Assembly: GCF_002022665.1 (NCBI RefSeq)
Contig: NZ_CP019788.1
Span: forward strand, 1,137,501 to 1,201,500
Direction: 5' to 3'
DNA from: Bartonella sp. JB63
Lineage (GTDB): Bacteria > Pseudomonadota > Alphaproteobacteria > Rhizobiales > Rhizobiaceae
Length of the DNA: 64,000 nucleotides
Positions within the stretch are counted from its first letter, which is position 1. The number at the start of each line of letters is the position of its first letter. Positions 16,738 through 26,957 of this stretch are shown here, in pieces. The translations under genes were made by a program, and so were the position numbers. The notes beneath the pieces were generated by a model that saw nothing but the letters and a program-made list of their open reading frames with translations, did not search any database and was not told the origin of the DNA.

Positions 16738-17871
16738 TTAAGAAGGTGCACCATAGGTTGAAATCACGATGGTACCAAAATCTTGAGCCGATTGAACATC
16801 CTTGCTTGGCAATTGAAAACAAGTTTTTTTCATGCCAATAATTGTTTTTGCAGCAACACCGAATTCACGTTCATAATCAAAGAGTTCTTCGACCAATTTA
16901 TAGCGTGTAGCTCCCCGATCCTTACCAAAAGCGATAACAGCACTTTGTGCTCCCAACAAAACAGCACGACGCACATTAGGCACCGCAGTATCATTGCTAT
17001 CGTCTCCGGATCCGGCATTTACCCCTTCTGTGACATGTTCTGCTTCTCGTAAAATGACCCCATTATACATTCCCAATGAGCCATTATAGATGGGGTTTTT
17101 CATGCGGCTTCCACTATAAATTGCTTTAGTAATGTCGAGCCACTGTCCTGGTTGTGTATTGGTCCGCAATTGCGTGACTTGCGTTGGATGGAGATAAAGC
17201 ACATAAACATTTTCCCCATTAACCCGCACAGGTCTGATTTTTGGATTAGCAAGTTTAGCGCGTTCGACAGCTTTATCAATCAACTTAAAAGTAAAGACAT
17301 CTTCTGCTTTAAGATCTGAATCTTTTTTTCTCTCCCCAGGGCGCAATATCCGTTTAGCAGTTGGTTCAGTGGGTGGGTTAAATCCATAATGAACAGGCTT
17401 GAGTGTAATGGTTCGCCCTTCAAAATTGATGGTTTTTGCGGTATATCCACAGACTTGGATAAAGAACATCATACTTAAGCGATCTGCATACCAATCAACG
17501 AGACCATTTTTAGCTTCTGTCCGCAAATTATGTAAAATCCGTTGTTGATCAATTGTCCCTTCATTTTTGACACGCACAGCATGAGAAAGTTCATTAATAA
17601 CCAAGCGATCATTAAGGAATTGTAAAGCTTCTTCTTTTCCCTCAAGAGCTTGGCCCTCGCTGACCCCATCGCCATACAATTGGACACGCAAACCAAAACT
17701 AATAGAATCTCCATTGGCTTTATTGGTCTCATCTTTCAATTGGATAATGCTATTGGAATCTTTTCCAATCAGCGGTGCAATAGAAATTGCTTTTGAGACT
17801 TCTTGATTGAGTAATTTCGACCATGTGCGTACAGCTATTGGGTCGTTGATTCCAATGCTTGTTACAGCCAT
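16738..17871 (-). CDS. major capsid protein, N4 gp56 / DUF4043-like
   Basis: Protein of 377 residues from the ATG at 17871, chosen because AAGGGGGAAAAA lies just upstream. The frame continues to a GTG at 17910. Features of the family are an N-terminal NDPIAVRTWSKLL segment, a GDSISFGLRVQL strand, a LSHAVR motif and a C-terminal REFGVAAKTIIGMKK stretch. It lies directly behind the scaffold gene and would form the shell of the particle. A stem-loop with a U-tract sits just before its ribosome site (17897-17918). Confidence 0.85.
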   Translation of the reverse strand: MAVTSIGINDPIAVRTWSKLLNQEVSKAISIAPLIGKDSNSIIQLKDETNKANGDSISFGLRVQLYGDGVSEGQALEGKEEALQFLNDRLVINELSHAVRVKNEGTIDQQRILHNLRTEAKNGLVDWYADRLSMMFFIQVCGYTAKTINFEGRTITLKPVHYGFNPPTEPTAKRILRPGERKKDSDLKAEDVFTFKLIDKAVERAKLANPKIRPVRVNGENVYVLYLHPTQVTQLRTNTQPGQWLDITKAIYSGSRMKNPIYNGSLGMYNGVILREAEHVTEGVNAGSGDDSNDTAVPNVRRAVLLGAQSAVIAFGKDRGATRYKLVEELFDYEREFGVAAKTIIGMKKTCFQLPSKDVQSAQDFGTIVISTYGAPS

Positions 17872-17896
17872 TTTTTCCCCCTTGTAATTTTGATAT

Positions 17897-17918
17897 AAAA
17901 AAACCGGCACTATGCCGG
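17897..17918 (-). terminator. intrinsic-terminator-like hairpin in front of the capsid gene
   Basis: On the minus strand CCGGCA-TAG-TGCCGG is a perfect GC-rich 6-bp stem with 3-nt loop followed at once by seven U residues. It stands between the scaffold stop (18009) and the capsid ribosome site (about 17875-17881). No room for a promoter remains after it, so it may attenuate read-through or protect a processed capsid mRNA end. Confidence 0.6.
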
Positions 17919-18008
17919 ATATTTATTTCCTCTCTCTTGATCATCAGAATATCTTGGTCATCAAAACAGAAAATTTTTTCTTACTTCCTTAAACAGTTTT
18001 TCCTCTCT

Positions 18009-18899
18009 TTAAAGATCTTCACCACTCATTAAATGATGAAAAGCAGCTTTATTTTTTGGATTATCGATCCAAACAGTAAATTCTGCCTCGGACATTTTAT
18101 CGAGAAGCTCCAAAGAAATTGGTCCATTCGTGCTCAAACCATTAGAAGCAGAAAGCGTACGAGCAGAATTTTTCCTTTCCTGGATATTTTCCCCCCGCCA
18201 TACACTTTCTTGGAGGTTCTTACCCTGTATACTTCCACCCTGATGGCTCTGTATAGCTTCACCTTCATGGTTTTGTAGGGCTGTATAACCAATTGTTTGC
18301 GCAATCGTATAAATCATCTCAGCAGGATTTTTATTTTTTTTGTTACAATCTTGCACGATTTTTTTCAATTCATCTCCGATCATGGCATCAATGACTTTCG
18401 GATCTGTCAGTTCAGGGTAAAGAGAAGCACAAGCAGCCAATTGTTTTGCACGCATCTCGTAAACAAAATCAGCAGCTTGATCAAAATCGTGATGCATCTT
18501 TTTGATACTCTCCACAGACTGATGAAAAAAAGACCGCAATTTCTCTGCTTCTGAAAACTCCTGCAGTTGAGAAGCAAACTGTTCAGCTTCCAATGTCTCC
18601 TGTTTGATTTGAAGCATCTTTCCGAGCCATTGCATATAACCCATAAAGTCTTTTTGCGGATCTGGTGGCCCTTGCAAATGAGCTCCCCCCTGAGTCTTCG
18701 CCCTCTGGTCGCCTTCACTCCTTTGACCCATAGATGTTTTTTCACTTTCCTCGTCCTCTTCTGCAAGGACATTTCCTACCTCTTCCCTCCCAGAATCTTC
18801 TTCCGCTCCAGAATCTCCTCCAACACGATCATCTGTCTCTTGCAAAGAATGCTGTTCCCATGTGTGCTGTTCTTCTGATGTTAAAGTTTCTTCCTTCAT
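18009..18899 (-). CDS. phage scaffolding protein
   Basis: Protein of 296 residues from the ATG at 18899, which has GAGGAAAG 4-5 nt upstream. A longer frame reaches 18941. It is highly acidic, Glu- and Gln-rich, helical and without globular motifs (EEDSGREEVGNVLAEEDEES region near the start, coiled helix near 95-140), with a short C-terminal helix that could bind capsid. The position between portal and major capsid genes is diagnostic for a scaffold. It would direct procapsid assembly and leave or be degraded before packaging. Confidence 0.75.
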   Translation of the reverse strand: MKEETLTSEEQHTWEQHSLQETDDRVGGDSGAEEDSGREEVGNVLAEEDEESEKTSMGQRSEGDQRAKTQGGAHLQGPPDPQKDFMGYMQWLGKMLQIKQETLEAEQFASQLQEFSEAEKLRSFFHQSVESIKKMHHDFDQAADFVYEMRAKQLAACASLYPELTDPKVIDAMIGDELKKIVQDCNKKNKNPAEMIYTIAQTIGYTALQNHEGEAIQSHQGGSIQGKNLQESVWRGENIQERKNSARTLSASNGLSTNGPISLELLDKMSEAEFTVWIDNPKNKAAFHHLMSGEDL

Positions 18900-18966
18900 T
18901 GTGCTTTCCTCATTTGCCGTAAACAACAAAACGCCCCTCATTCATGCAGAGAACGCATACAATAAA

Positions 18967-20799
18967 TCATCCCTCAAAAGCCTGCAGAGCTTGTGCAGCC
19001 CGTACCCTTTCTGTCCCTTCTGGCAATTGTTGGAGCCCTTGTTGCCCACCGAGCACTTGATTGTTCTGCTGTGCTTTGAGTGCAATTTTATGGATGAGCG
19101 ACGCAGGTAAAGGTGAATAATGTAGAAAATCGAGCAGAATTTCTGGTGTTGCGAATTGTTGCATAAGTGGAAGCAATTGCATAATAACAGAAAATGTCCG
19201 CTCTTTTTCATTAGTGCTTGTTGGGGCATCATCCACCACGATATCATATTCCAAACTCGTGACCATTTCTCGTGTAAGAGGGACATATTTAGCATTATCT
19301 TCTCCAGCGATACGGATCAAACGACCATCAGAGAGATAATTCTGGATAAGATAGAGAATAATTTTCCCCTGCCGTTGTCGATAGCGACGCAATCCATCAA
19401 AGAAGCCAGCCAACAAATTGAGTGAAGATTGCCTGCGCTGTTCTTCAAGCACACCAGGTTGATTAACAGAGCGTGTTCCAACAAATTCAGGCGACAATCC
19501 TGTCACTTGAGAAATGGCTCCTTTTGCTTCATTAAAAAGTTGAAAAAAGCCATTTGGAAACTGCGCGACGGGTTTTGGTTGCACTCTTCCGGCTGCCATA
19601 GCACCATTTTTTAGCCAGGTAATACTATCGGCTCTTGCCCAGCTTTCAACAGCTTGACGATCATCATCGAAAGCATCACGCTCTGCCATAATACCGCCTT
19701 TGGATTGACTGTTAAGCAAGTGCATAACTTGACTAAAATATTTATTAGACCAACGTTGAGGATCTTTCGTTGAACGCACAATCCCGTAAAATTGTCGACT
19801 TAATTTATCGAATGTCCCAGTAATGCATTCCCATCCTAATTGATCAGAAGGCACCAACGGTCTATCGGGTGCCTCGAGTAATTTTTTTCCCAAGAAAGCA
19901 CGCTTAACAACTTTTTTTGTCATCCTTGTTGCAGAAAATGTAGGAAATTCTTTTTTGATATGTTGAAAATCCTGTTCAGAATATTCAGTAAACTGTCCGG
20001 TTTGAGGATTAAGCACCTTATAGATGACTTCGCGTTCGAACCACCGGCATTCAGCTAGTGTGACCATTTTAGGGCTCTGCAGAATGTTTTCAGCCCCCTC
20101 AAGACTTTCGTGATCTCCATCACCGTAGCTATAAGCTCCCATTCCTGTTTGTTGTTGAACCCACTCTGCGTTCAGTTCACTCCAATGCACATTCGGGAAC
20201 ATTTCTCGCGCCATTTCGAGGGGTTTTTCATCGATATACCAAACCCTTTGAGCATCAATAAGATTAGGCTTAACAGCGCTTGCATCCCACACCATTTTCA
20301 TGGGGTCGAGCCGCGCAATGACCGGTTTCCCTCTAGGATCTTCTTCATAATCAAGCCGGGTATCGGTCCATCCCATGCCGCAAATAATGGTATCTTGAAA
20401 AGCATCGGAATCTTCATATTCACCATGAGCCTCATCGCGAAACCATTCTGCTGCTCCAGTGAGGATTTGATTAGCAATAGCAGCGCCTTCTTGCCGTGGA
20501 ATAAATTGCACATGACGTTTATTGTTGCGTTCGGTTCCAACGACAGCATTAATCAAAGGTGCAATACGATTAAAGGTCATGACGGGTCTGTTTTGTTCCC
20601 GCAAGATAGCAAGATCTTGTTCGTTCCACTGTCGTCCATTGTAAAAATTATAATCTTCCTGAGCATTTTTTCGCCATTGCTCGACATGGGCAATATCTTC
20701 TTGATACCAATTAACAAGCTTTTGAAAAAGCGCCTGATGTTCAAGGTTTTCAAGCGGATCAAGAGAAGCAGTTTGCATATTCATTAAAAAGCCATCCAT
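18967..20799 (-). CDS. portal protein, P22 gp1-like
   Basis: Protein of up to 610 residues forming the dodecameric DNA channel at one capsid vertex. P22-type portal features include YNGRQW near 50, an NRIAPLINAVVGTE stretch near 80, ICGMGWTDTRLDY near 138 and a long C-terminal helical barrel segment. The first 16 bp overlap the large terminase gene. The start may instead be the ATG at 20784 or 20778, since GGATGG lies just before those. It docks the terminase motor during packaging. Confidence 0.88.
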   Translation of the reverse strand: MDGFLMNMQTASLDPLENLEHQALFQKLVNWYQEDIAHVEQWRKNAQEDYNFYNGRQWNEQDLAILREQNRPVMTFNRIAPLINAVVGTERNNKRHVQFIPRQEGAAIANQILTGAAEWFRDEAHGEYEDSDAFQDTIICGMGWTDTRLDYEEDPRGKPVIARLDPMKMVWDASAVKPNLIDAQRVWYIDEKPLEMAREMFPNVHWSELNAEWVQQQTGMGAYSYGDGDHESLEGAENILQSPKMVTLAECRWFEREVIYKVLNPQTGQFTEYSEQDFQHIKKEFPTFSATRMTKKVVKRAFLGKKLLEAPDRPLVPSDQLGWECITGTFDKLSRQFYGIVRSTKDPQRWSNKYFSQVMHLLNSQSKGGIMAERDAFDDDRQAVESWARADSITWLKNGAMAAGRVQPKPVAQFPNGFFQLFNEAKGAISQVTGLSPEFVGTRSVNQPGVLEEQRRQSSLNLLAGFFDGLRRYRQRQGKIILYLIQNYLSDGRLIRIAGEDNAKYVPLTREMVTSLEYDIVVDDAPTSTNEKERTFSVIMQLLPLMQQFATPEILLDFLHYSPLPASLIHKIALKAQQNNQVLGGQQGLQQLPEGTERVRAAQALQAFEG

Positions 20800-22112
20800 G
20801 ATGTTGTAGAAGAAGAAAAACGCGACCGATAAACATCTCGTTTTTTGTGAGCACTGGGTTGTTCATAGGCCACACATAACAAGCCAAAACTATCGGCACC
20901 ATGACTTGCCCAATCGTGTTCAGCCCCCAAGCCGATATTACGTTGCTCATCGCGTTTTTCATGATACCATGCGAGCGCTTTTCGTCCAGCTGTTGTTGTC
21001 TCACGATTAAACCATATAGCAGGGAATAATCGTCTTACAGCTTCGATACGCATTTTGACAGCGCCGACACCTTGGTTAGGAATAATTTGTGTACGAAAAC
21101 CGGCTTGTTGGAGTGCACTTTCAAAACTGACATTATAGACACGATCTTTTGTAGCCCCATCATGTGGCAAAACCATCAGTGCTTTTTCATATCCCTTTTG
21201 ACAGACCCATCCAATATGTTCTGATAAGGGTTGCCCTTGTGCTTCATAATAATCGAGCACGCGGATTTCGCGTCCGACAAATTGTGCCACCCATAAAGCA
21301 GTTGCATCAGCTTTAGCACCAGTTCCACCGATATCCCAAAAAATCCTGACTTGAATCAGAGGATCGCGCGGTACTTTGGTAATACGCCCATCTTGTTCTG
21401 CTTCGAGCAGCAATTTTTGATAATAAGCCCCTTGCATTGCCTGCAGATAGCCCCCTTCCCAAATATGTTGATATTGTTCGGGTCTTTGTTCTAAATCAGC
21501 TTTTCGATCGCGATTAAGTTTTGCAGGAAATTTTGGATTATCACGCCAATTGATTTCAACACCTTTGATATTAAGATCCTTGGTAAAACGGAAACGTTTT
21601 TCAACGGCAGCATTTTCTCGGCAAGGGTTCCACGTCACCCATAACTCGGAATGCCAGTCTTTTCCTTCTTCCCTGAGCGTTGGAATCAGGGTTTGCCAAG
21701 CAGCATCAGTCACTGGTTCAGCTTCATCCACCCAACAGAGCAAAATACGCCCCATAGATTTGACGCTAGCGATATTGCGATCAAGACCAGCAAAAACATA
21801 AACGATACAGCCATCTCTTGATTTGATATATTTATCACCCATCTCATAATAGTCGTTTAAAAAGGAATAGGATTCGATGGCACGTTTAATTTCTTCAAGA
21901 GAACTTTCAGCCAGTGAATTTTGGAATTGTCTCGCACAGAGGATAATGCCTCGTTCTCCGGCTTTTCCATGACGATAGCCGATCACAGCTGTCATCAAAG
22001 CGAAAGAGCGTGTTTTCCCCGATCCCCTTCCTCCCCAAGATGCACGAACATCAGCCTTTCCCGTAAATACAGGCATAAGTTTTGGAATCAGGGCAATCTG
22101 AGCGGTTGTCAT
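20784..22112 (-). CDS. terminase large subunit
   Basis: DNA-packaging motor of 442 residues. The ATPase half has Walker A GGRGSGKT (27-34) and Walker B LLCWVDEAEP near 125. The RNase H-like nuclease half has catalytic acidic residues in IFWDIGGTGAKADATAL, in the PHDG motif and in SHGADSF. All look intact, so it should cut and package DNA, probably in headfuls as in P22-like phages. It follows the small subunit by 64 bp and overlaps the portal gene by 16 bp. Confidence 0.92.
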   Translation of the reverse strand: MTTAQIALIPKLMPVFTGKADVRASWGGRGSGKTRSFALMTAVIGYRHGKAGERGIILCARQFQNSLAESSLEEIKRAIESYSFLNDYYEMGDKYIKSRDGCIVYVFAGLDRNIASVKSMGRILLCWVDEAEPVTDAAWQTLIPTLREEGKDWHSELWVTWNPCRENAAVEKRFRFTKDLNIKGVEINWRDNPKFPAKLNRDRKADLEQRPEQYQHIWEGGYLQAMQGAYYQKLLLEAEQDGRITKVPRDPLIQVRIFWDIGGTGAKADATALWVAQFVGREIRVLDYYEAQGQPLSEHIGWVCQKGYEKALMVLPHDGATKDRVYNVSFESALQQAGFRTQIIPNQGVGAVKMRIEAVRRLFPAIWFNRETTTAGRKALAWYHEKRDEQRNIGLGAEHDWASHGADSFGLLCVAYEQPSAHKKRDVYRSRFSSSTTSWMAF

Positions 22113-22176
22113 TATGCACTCTTATTCTTGATAAACTCTCGTTCTTAAATCTTCTTACATCTAACCCCCATGAGAA

Positions 22177-22512
22177 TCACATCTTATTTTCACGAGAGGC
22201 TTCATAAAATTTATCATTCATTGCCTCATTGGGGATCATCGGTACAATCTCAATCCGCGAAATCTTAGTATTCCTTTTATCTTCTTCTGTCACTTGCAAA
22301 GGTAAAATCTTTGCCAACAAAGAAAAGAAAGGCACAGGATTATTGATCGCATGATAACAAAGATAAGATACTAGCCCATCAGAACCATATTGATCACCAG
22401 CTTTCTCAGCCGCAGTAAGGAGCGCTTTTTTAAAAAGCTTTGTTGTTCTATTCATGGCTCCTTTTGATCGTCCTCTTCTCCGTAAAGGAAGAGAATTAGC
22501 CTCTATCATCAA
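22177..22512 (-). CDS. terminase small subunit
   Basis: Protein of 111 residues and first gene of the cluster. AAGGAA lies 8 nt before the ATG. A basic N-terminus (RRRGRSKGAMNRTTK) precedes the motif KALLTAAEKAG, then DGLVSYLCYHA and FFSLLAKILPLQV, the pattern seen in small terminases of Rhizobiales podophage-like elements. It would choose the DNA to be packaged. In a gene transfer agent this subunit is expected to have lost sequence specificity. Immediately upstream is a 1.1-kb non-coding interval that should hold the operon promoter. Confidence 0.75.
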   Translation of the reverse strand: MMIEANSLPLRRRGRSKGAMNRTTKLFKKALLTAAEKAGDQYGSDGLVSYLCYHAINNPVPFFSLLAKILPLQVTEEDKRNTKISRIEIVPMIPNEAMNDKFYEASRENKM

Positions 22513-23598
22513 GCAGTTCCTTTTTCATATGTCAATTTATTAAAGAAAAAACATTTTTTCATCACACCACCACTAAAAGAGAAGCAAGTGCTTTTATCAA
22601 TGATAATAACGGCTCCATTTCTCAACATGATAAGCAAGATAAAATAGAAGCCTCAATCATTCATTTATTTCGATACAATCCGCTACTTCCCGAGCAAGAA
22701 TTATAAACACTATCCTCAGAAAAAAGAAAGCAATCCAATAAAGGAGGAAATCATACAAAGATGATCCAATCTGTTCCGCAAATAGAGAGTCCCCTCATCA
22801 CTCTTTAGACTTTTTTCACTGTGTTTGTTGGATGATATACGGATATCAGCATTTTCGCTAATAACAGAAATAAATTTTGACCTCAAAGCCACCTAATCAA
22901 TGACTCTTGCCCACTTTATAAATCCTTCGTGCTCAATTATTGCTCCCCCTTCAAACTTTCAACATAATTATACGTCTAGTCTTTAATAAAAGGAGAAGCT
23001 TGAAGTGATTAGAAACTTTAATAAGCCAAACATACAGAAAGCGTCACCTATCCCTTAACAGAGAAATGTTTCATCTCCACTCCTAAAAAATTAAACAACA
23101 AAAGAGACTTAGATAATTTTTTTCTCAAAAAAAGCAGAAAAAAATCTACTATATTATATTCATTATACAAAAGGCAAGTCCGCCATTTCTCAACAAAGAC
23201 CTATGCGACTTCTACCGGTACCAGCATCTTCTAACACAGAAACCTTTACTGACCTTTCTTTTATTGAAAGAATAAGATCTGTTTAATTTTCACTATTTTT
23301 CCTCCCCACCCCAACTTCTGCACGACAAAAACAGCTTTCATAACATGCTTTGAAACAACGACAAGACTTCCTCCACAACACATTAGCTCTATATGGTAAA
23401 AGCTCTACATGGCTGATTAAAATATGCTGAACTCTAACTCTGAGCCTATAATTGCCAGTACTAATCCACACATAAAAAAACTCAGTTCACTTACTGAACC
23501 AAGCTAAATTAAATAATACACACTTGTCATTATGTGTTTATAGTAGCAGTTTAGATTCACCTTGTCAAATGTTTTTAACCTTTCTGTTTTTTAATCTT
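22513..23598. other. 1.1-kb non-coding interval upstream of the packaging genes
   Basis: No gene of normal length on either strand. Two strong ribosome sites on the plus strand (AAAGGAGG near 22742 and AAAAGGAG near 22989) lead only into very short frames of 15-17 codons, as if from decayed genes. GTTCA-N5-TGAAC forms a small dyad near 23486-23500. The promoter of the terminase-to-lysis operon must lie in this interval but cannot be named with confidence. Confidence 0.5.
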
Positions 23599-26199
23599 TC
23601 AAGCGTTTATTTTTTCTTTTTCTGTTATAGAGGAAAAGATCAACTGCTCTCCTTCTTTTGTAATTGTTATGGTTGTGTCATCACGGATTATCCCTTTTAA
23701 AAGACTTTCTGCGAGGGGATCTTGAATTTCTCTTTGTATCATTCGCTTTAACGGCCGAGCCCCATAGAGGGGATCATAGCCTTTATGGGCGAGCAAAGTT
23801 CGAGCTTCTGGTTTGATTTGCAAGGTAATTTTGCGTTCACTAAGTAAATTTTGTAAGTGTTGAATTTGAATATCGACGATTGCTTCAATATCTTTGCGTT
23901 GTAATCTTTGAAAGAGGATAATTTCATCGACGCGATTAAGGAATTCTGGCCGGAAAGCGGCTTTGACTCCTTGCATTACTTCTTCTTTTGCTTGCGGTGT
24001 TATTTGCCCTTCGGGTAATGCTGTCAAGCTTTCTGCTCCGAGATTAGAAGTCATAATGAGGACAGTATTTCGAAAATCGACGGTTCGTCCTTGACTATCT
24101 GTCAAACGTCCTTCATCGAGCACTTGTAGCAAGAGATTAAAGATATCAGGATGCGCTTTTTCAATTTCATCGAAGAGAATAACTTGATACGGTCTACGTC
24201 TGACAGCTTCGGTGAGGAGTCCTCCTTCTTCATATCCGACATATCCCGGGGGAGCACCGATCAATCGTGCTCCGGCATGTTTTTCCATATATTCGGACAT
24301 ATCGATCCGCAACATAGCCTGAGCATCTTGAAAGAGAAAAGCAGCAAGAGCTTTTGTCAGTTCTGTTTTTCCAACCCCTGTTGGTCCTAGGAACATAAAC
24401 GATCCGATAGGACGGTTAGGGTCTTGTAATCCGGCTCGTGCACGTCGTACAGCTCGCGCAATAGCTTGTACAGCTTCGGTTTGCCCAACCACCCGTTTAC
24501 TGATTTCATCTTCCATTCGCAATAATTTTTCTCGTTCGCCTTCGAGCATTCGATCGATGGGGATCCCTGTCCAACGAGAAACAATTTGAGCAATATGCTC
24601 TGCAGTAACAATTTCTTCGACCAGATTATTTTGTTGGTCGTCATTTTCTGCAACATTGAGTTGTTTTTCGAGTTCAGGAATGACACTATAGGCCAGTTCA
24701 CCAGCGCGTTGGAACTGTCCATTTCGTTGTGCAATAGCCAAAGCATTTCGTGCTTCTTCGAGCTGTTTTTTGAGATCGGCAGCATAGCCTAATTTTTGTT
24801 TTTCGGCTTGCCAAGCTTGTGTCATTTCTGTTGAGCTTTTTTCCAAAGTTTCGAGTTCGGCTTTGACGGTTTTCAAACGTTCTTCTGCTGCGGGATCGAC
24901 TTCCGTTTTCAACGCTTCCTGTTCGATTTTCAACTGCATAATACGCCGATCGATTGCATCGAGTTCTTCCGGTTTTGAATCAACCTGCATCCGCAAGCGT
25001 GCAGCAGCTTCATCGATCAAATCGATCGCTTTATCGGGCAAAAAACGATCAGCAATATAGCGTTGAGATAATCGTGCAGCAGCAATCAAAGCACTATCAG
25101 CTAAGCGTACTTTGTGATGTTGTTCGTATTTTTCTTTGATGCCTCGCAAGATAGAGATACTATCCTCCACAGTTGGCTCAGGGACGAAGACAGGTTGGAA
25201 ACGTCGTGCTAAAGCGGCATCTTTTTCAACATATTTTCGATATTCATCAAGCGTTGTAGCGCCGACACAATGGAGTTCACCACGAGCGAGAGCGGGTTTG
25301 AGCAAATTAGAAGCATCCATAGGTCCATCCGATTTCCCAGCTCCGACGAGATTATGCAATTCATCGATGAAGAGAATAATTTGTCCATTTTCGGCTTGAA
25401 TATCTGTGAGAACGGCCTTCAAACGTTCTTCAAATTCGCCTCGATATTTTGCACCAGCGATAAGGGCTCCCATATCGAGAGCATAGAGCTGTTTATCGCG
25501 CAATGTTTCAGGCACATCACCATTGACAATGCGGAGAGCTAATCCTTCTACGATAGCGGTTTTTCCGACTCCTGGCTCTCCAATCAGTACGGGATTATTT
25601 TTAGTTCGACGTGATAAGACTTGCACAGTTCTTCTAATTTCTTCTTCTCGTCCAATCACAGGATCGAGTTTTCCCTCTCGTGCTTCTTTTGTTAAATCAC
25701 GGGCATATTTTTCCAAGGCTTCATATTGGCTTTCGGCATGACGACTTGTTGCAGTTTTTCCCTTTCGCATGACATTGATGACCTGCTCAAGCTCTTGAGC
25801 TTTCACCCCACCTCCTGTCAAAATATCTGCCGTTTTTGCACTTTTTTCGAGAAGTAAAGCTTGTAAAACACGTTCCACTGTCACAAACTGATCATTTGCT
25901 TTTTGGGCGATTTCTTCTGCTTTTGCGAAGACTTTTGCCAAAGACTGAGACATATAGAGCTGTCCATTTCCACCCTGTACTTTTGGCAAAGCATCGAGAG
26001 CTTCTTTGAGTTCTTTTTGAATAGCAGGCAAATTCCCCCCTGCTTTTTGGATCAAAGAAACTGCCAATCCTTGACTATCCTCTAAGAGCGCTTTCAAGAA
26101 ATGTTCAGGCATAAACTGCTGATGATCAGACGCAAGAGCACTGCTTTGTGCTGCTTGTAAAAAACCTTGAAACCGTTCGCTATATTTTTCCAAATTCAT
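23599..26199 (-). CDS. clpB: ATP-dependent disaggregase ClpB
   Basis: Hsp100 disaggregase of 866 residues that works with DnaK to solubilise protein aggregates. N domain 1-145, first AAA+ module with Walker A GEPGVGKT (207-214), a coiled-coil middle domain near 400-530, and a second AAA+ module with GPTGVGKT near 610 and [24 protein letters not shown] substrate loop region, then the C-terminal D2-small domain. Full length, with no missing motif. A heat-shock-like promoter may lie at 26249-26276. Confidence 0.97.
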   Translation of the reverse strand: MNLEKYSERFQGFLQAAQSSALASDHQQFMPEHFLKALLEDSQGLAVSLIQKAGGNLPAIQKELKEALDALPKVQGGNGQLYMSQSLAKVFAKAEEIAQKANDQFVTVERVLQALLLEKSAKTADILTGGGVKAQELEQVINVMRKGKTATSRHAESQYEALEKYARDLTKEAREGKLDPVIGREEEIRRTVQVLSRRTKNNPVLIGEPGVGKTAIVEGLALRIVNGDVPETLRDKQLYALDMGALIAGAKYRGEFEERLKAVLTDIQAENGQIILFIDELHNLVGAGKSDGPMDASNLLKPALARGELHCVGATTLDEYRKYVEKDAALARRFQPVFVPEPTVEDSISILRGIKEKYEQHHKVRLADSALIAAARLSQRYIADRFLPDKAIDLIDEAAARLRMQVDSKPEELDAIDRRIMQLKIEQEALKTEVDPAAEERLKTVKAELETLEKSSTEMTQAWQAEKQKLGYAADLKKQLEEARNALAIAQRNGQFQRAGELAYSVIPELEKQLNVAENDDQQNNLVEEIVTAEHIAQIVSRWTGIPIDRMLEGEREKLLRMEDEISKRVVGQTEAVQAIARAVRRARAGLQDPNRPIGSFMFLGPTGVGKTELTKALAAFLFQDAQAMLRIDMSEYMEKHAGARLIGAPPGYVGYEEGGLLTEAVRRRPYQVILFDEIEKAHPDIFNLLLQVLDEGRLTDSQGRTVDFRNTVLIMTSNLGAESLTALPEGQITPQAKEEVMQGVKAAFRPEFLNRVDEIILFQRLQRKDIEAIVDIQIQHLQNLLSERKITLQIKPEARTLLAHKGYDPLYGARPLKRMIQREIQDPLAESLLKGIIRDDTTITITKEGEQLIFSSITEKEKINA

Positions 26200-26654
26200 A
26201 TTTTTCTTTCTTTCTGCCTTTACAGATTCTTTGTCCTCACGCGCTTGTATTTTATCGCTTAATATTCCTTTTCAAGAATCTTCACGATTTTCTACACATC
26301 TATAAGCAATAATTCATTTAAATTAATATAAAGAAATATGGGAACACTCTTTTCTTATAGCAAGAGGGAAAACCTTTTTTTGAAAATCAATCTCCAATCC
26401 CTCCACTGCTCCTCTTCACAGCTCTCTTTCCACGTCGCACCATAACGAATTAGACCTGATCTAGATAACCAAGAAAGGAAAAAAACAGAATACTGGCTCA
26501 TATTTTAAAATATTAAATAACGCAAACTGCCCTTAATTGAAGGCATTCATGCTCAAATAGAAGCACAACTTTTTCAGACGAATTCGTAAAAAGCACTTAA
26601 TTTTAACCACAAATAGTGGTGTGGCGATTTTCCTTTTTACAAAATTTTTCTTTT
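26200..26654. other. spacer between clpB and yacG
   Basis: AT-rich, no gene or tRNA seen. It contains the clpB promoter region and the end of the yacG transcript. Confidence 0.5.
26249..26276 (-). promoter_or_regulatory. clpB: possible RpoH-type promoter of clpB
   Basis: On the minus strand CTTGAAA (26276-26270) is followed after 13 nt by GATAAAAT, 50 bp before the start codon. The -35 part is a full match to alphaproteobacterial heat-shock promoters. The -10 lacks the usual CC, so support is partial. Confidence 0.35.
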
Positions 26655-26879
26655 TTACTCTTCCTCATCGGTTTTTTGAAGTGGAGGAGGTAAAATATAT
26701 GCCCCAGAAAGCCAACGGTTCAGATCGACTGCACGACACCGTGATGAACAAAAAGGGTAAGAATCCTGCTGAGACATTTTTCCACATTCTGGGCAAGGGC
26801 GTGATGGACGCAGATTATTTTTCTGCAATGACAATTGATACATTTCTGCTTTTTTTTCATCTTTTTTGCGCTGTTTCAT
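26655..26879 (-). CDS. yacG: YacG zinc-finger protein, DNA gyrase inhibitor
   Basis: Protein of 74 residues with a four-cysteine zinc site (CPEC and CSSRC) followed by the family signature [14 protein letters not shown]. YacG binds GyrB and can inhibit gyrase. It lies 78 bp downstream of maf, in the order infA, maf, yacG common in alphaproteobacteria, and is probably co-transcribed. Confidence 0.92.
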   Translation of the reverse strand: MKQRKKDEKKAEMYQLSLQKNNLRPSRPCPECGKMSQQDSYPFCSSRCRAVDLNRWLSGAYILPPPLQKTDEEE

Positions 26880-26957
26880 TGTTTTTTACAGCACCTTTTT
26901 TCTGTAAGCTTTTGTTTTTTTTCTGCCTTGACCTATCATTTTTCACCTATTTTGACC

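Larger units (their letters stand above)
10003..22512 (-). mobile_element. podophage-derived structural, packaging and lysis cluster, gene transfer agent-like
   Basis: Fourteen tightly packed genes in one orientation: small and large terminase, portal, scaffold, capsid, adaptor, stabilisation protein, GNAT-like protein, S74 protein, collar fibre, coiled-coil protein, endolysin and two spanins. The set lacks a tape-measure gene, which points to a short-tailed particle. It also lacks integrase, excisionase, repressor and replication genes. The key residues of terminase and endolysin are intact. In Bartonella such a fixed cluster is known as the bgt locus of the BaGTA gene transfer agent. Equating this cluster with it rests on gene content and context, not on alignment. 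No flanking direct repeats were found. Confidence 0.8.

Noticed and set aside
23283..23471. 62-codon cysteine-containing minus-strand frame before the terminase cluster
   Set aside because: GTG start, no ribosome site, no recognisable pattern.
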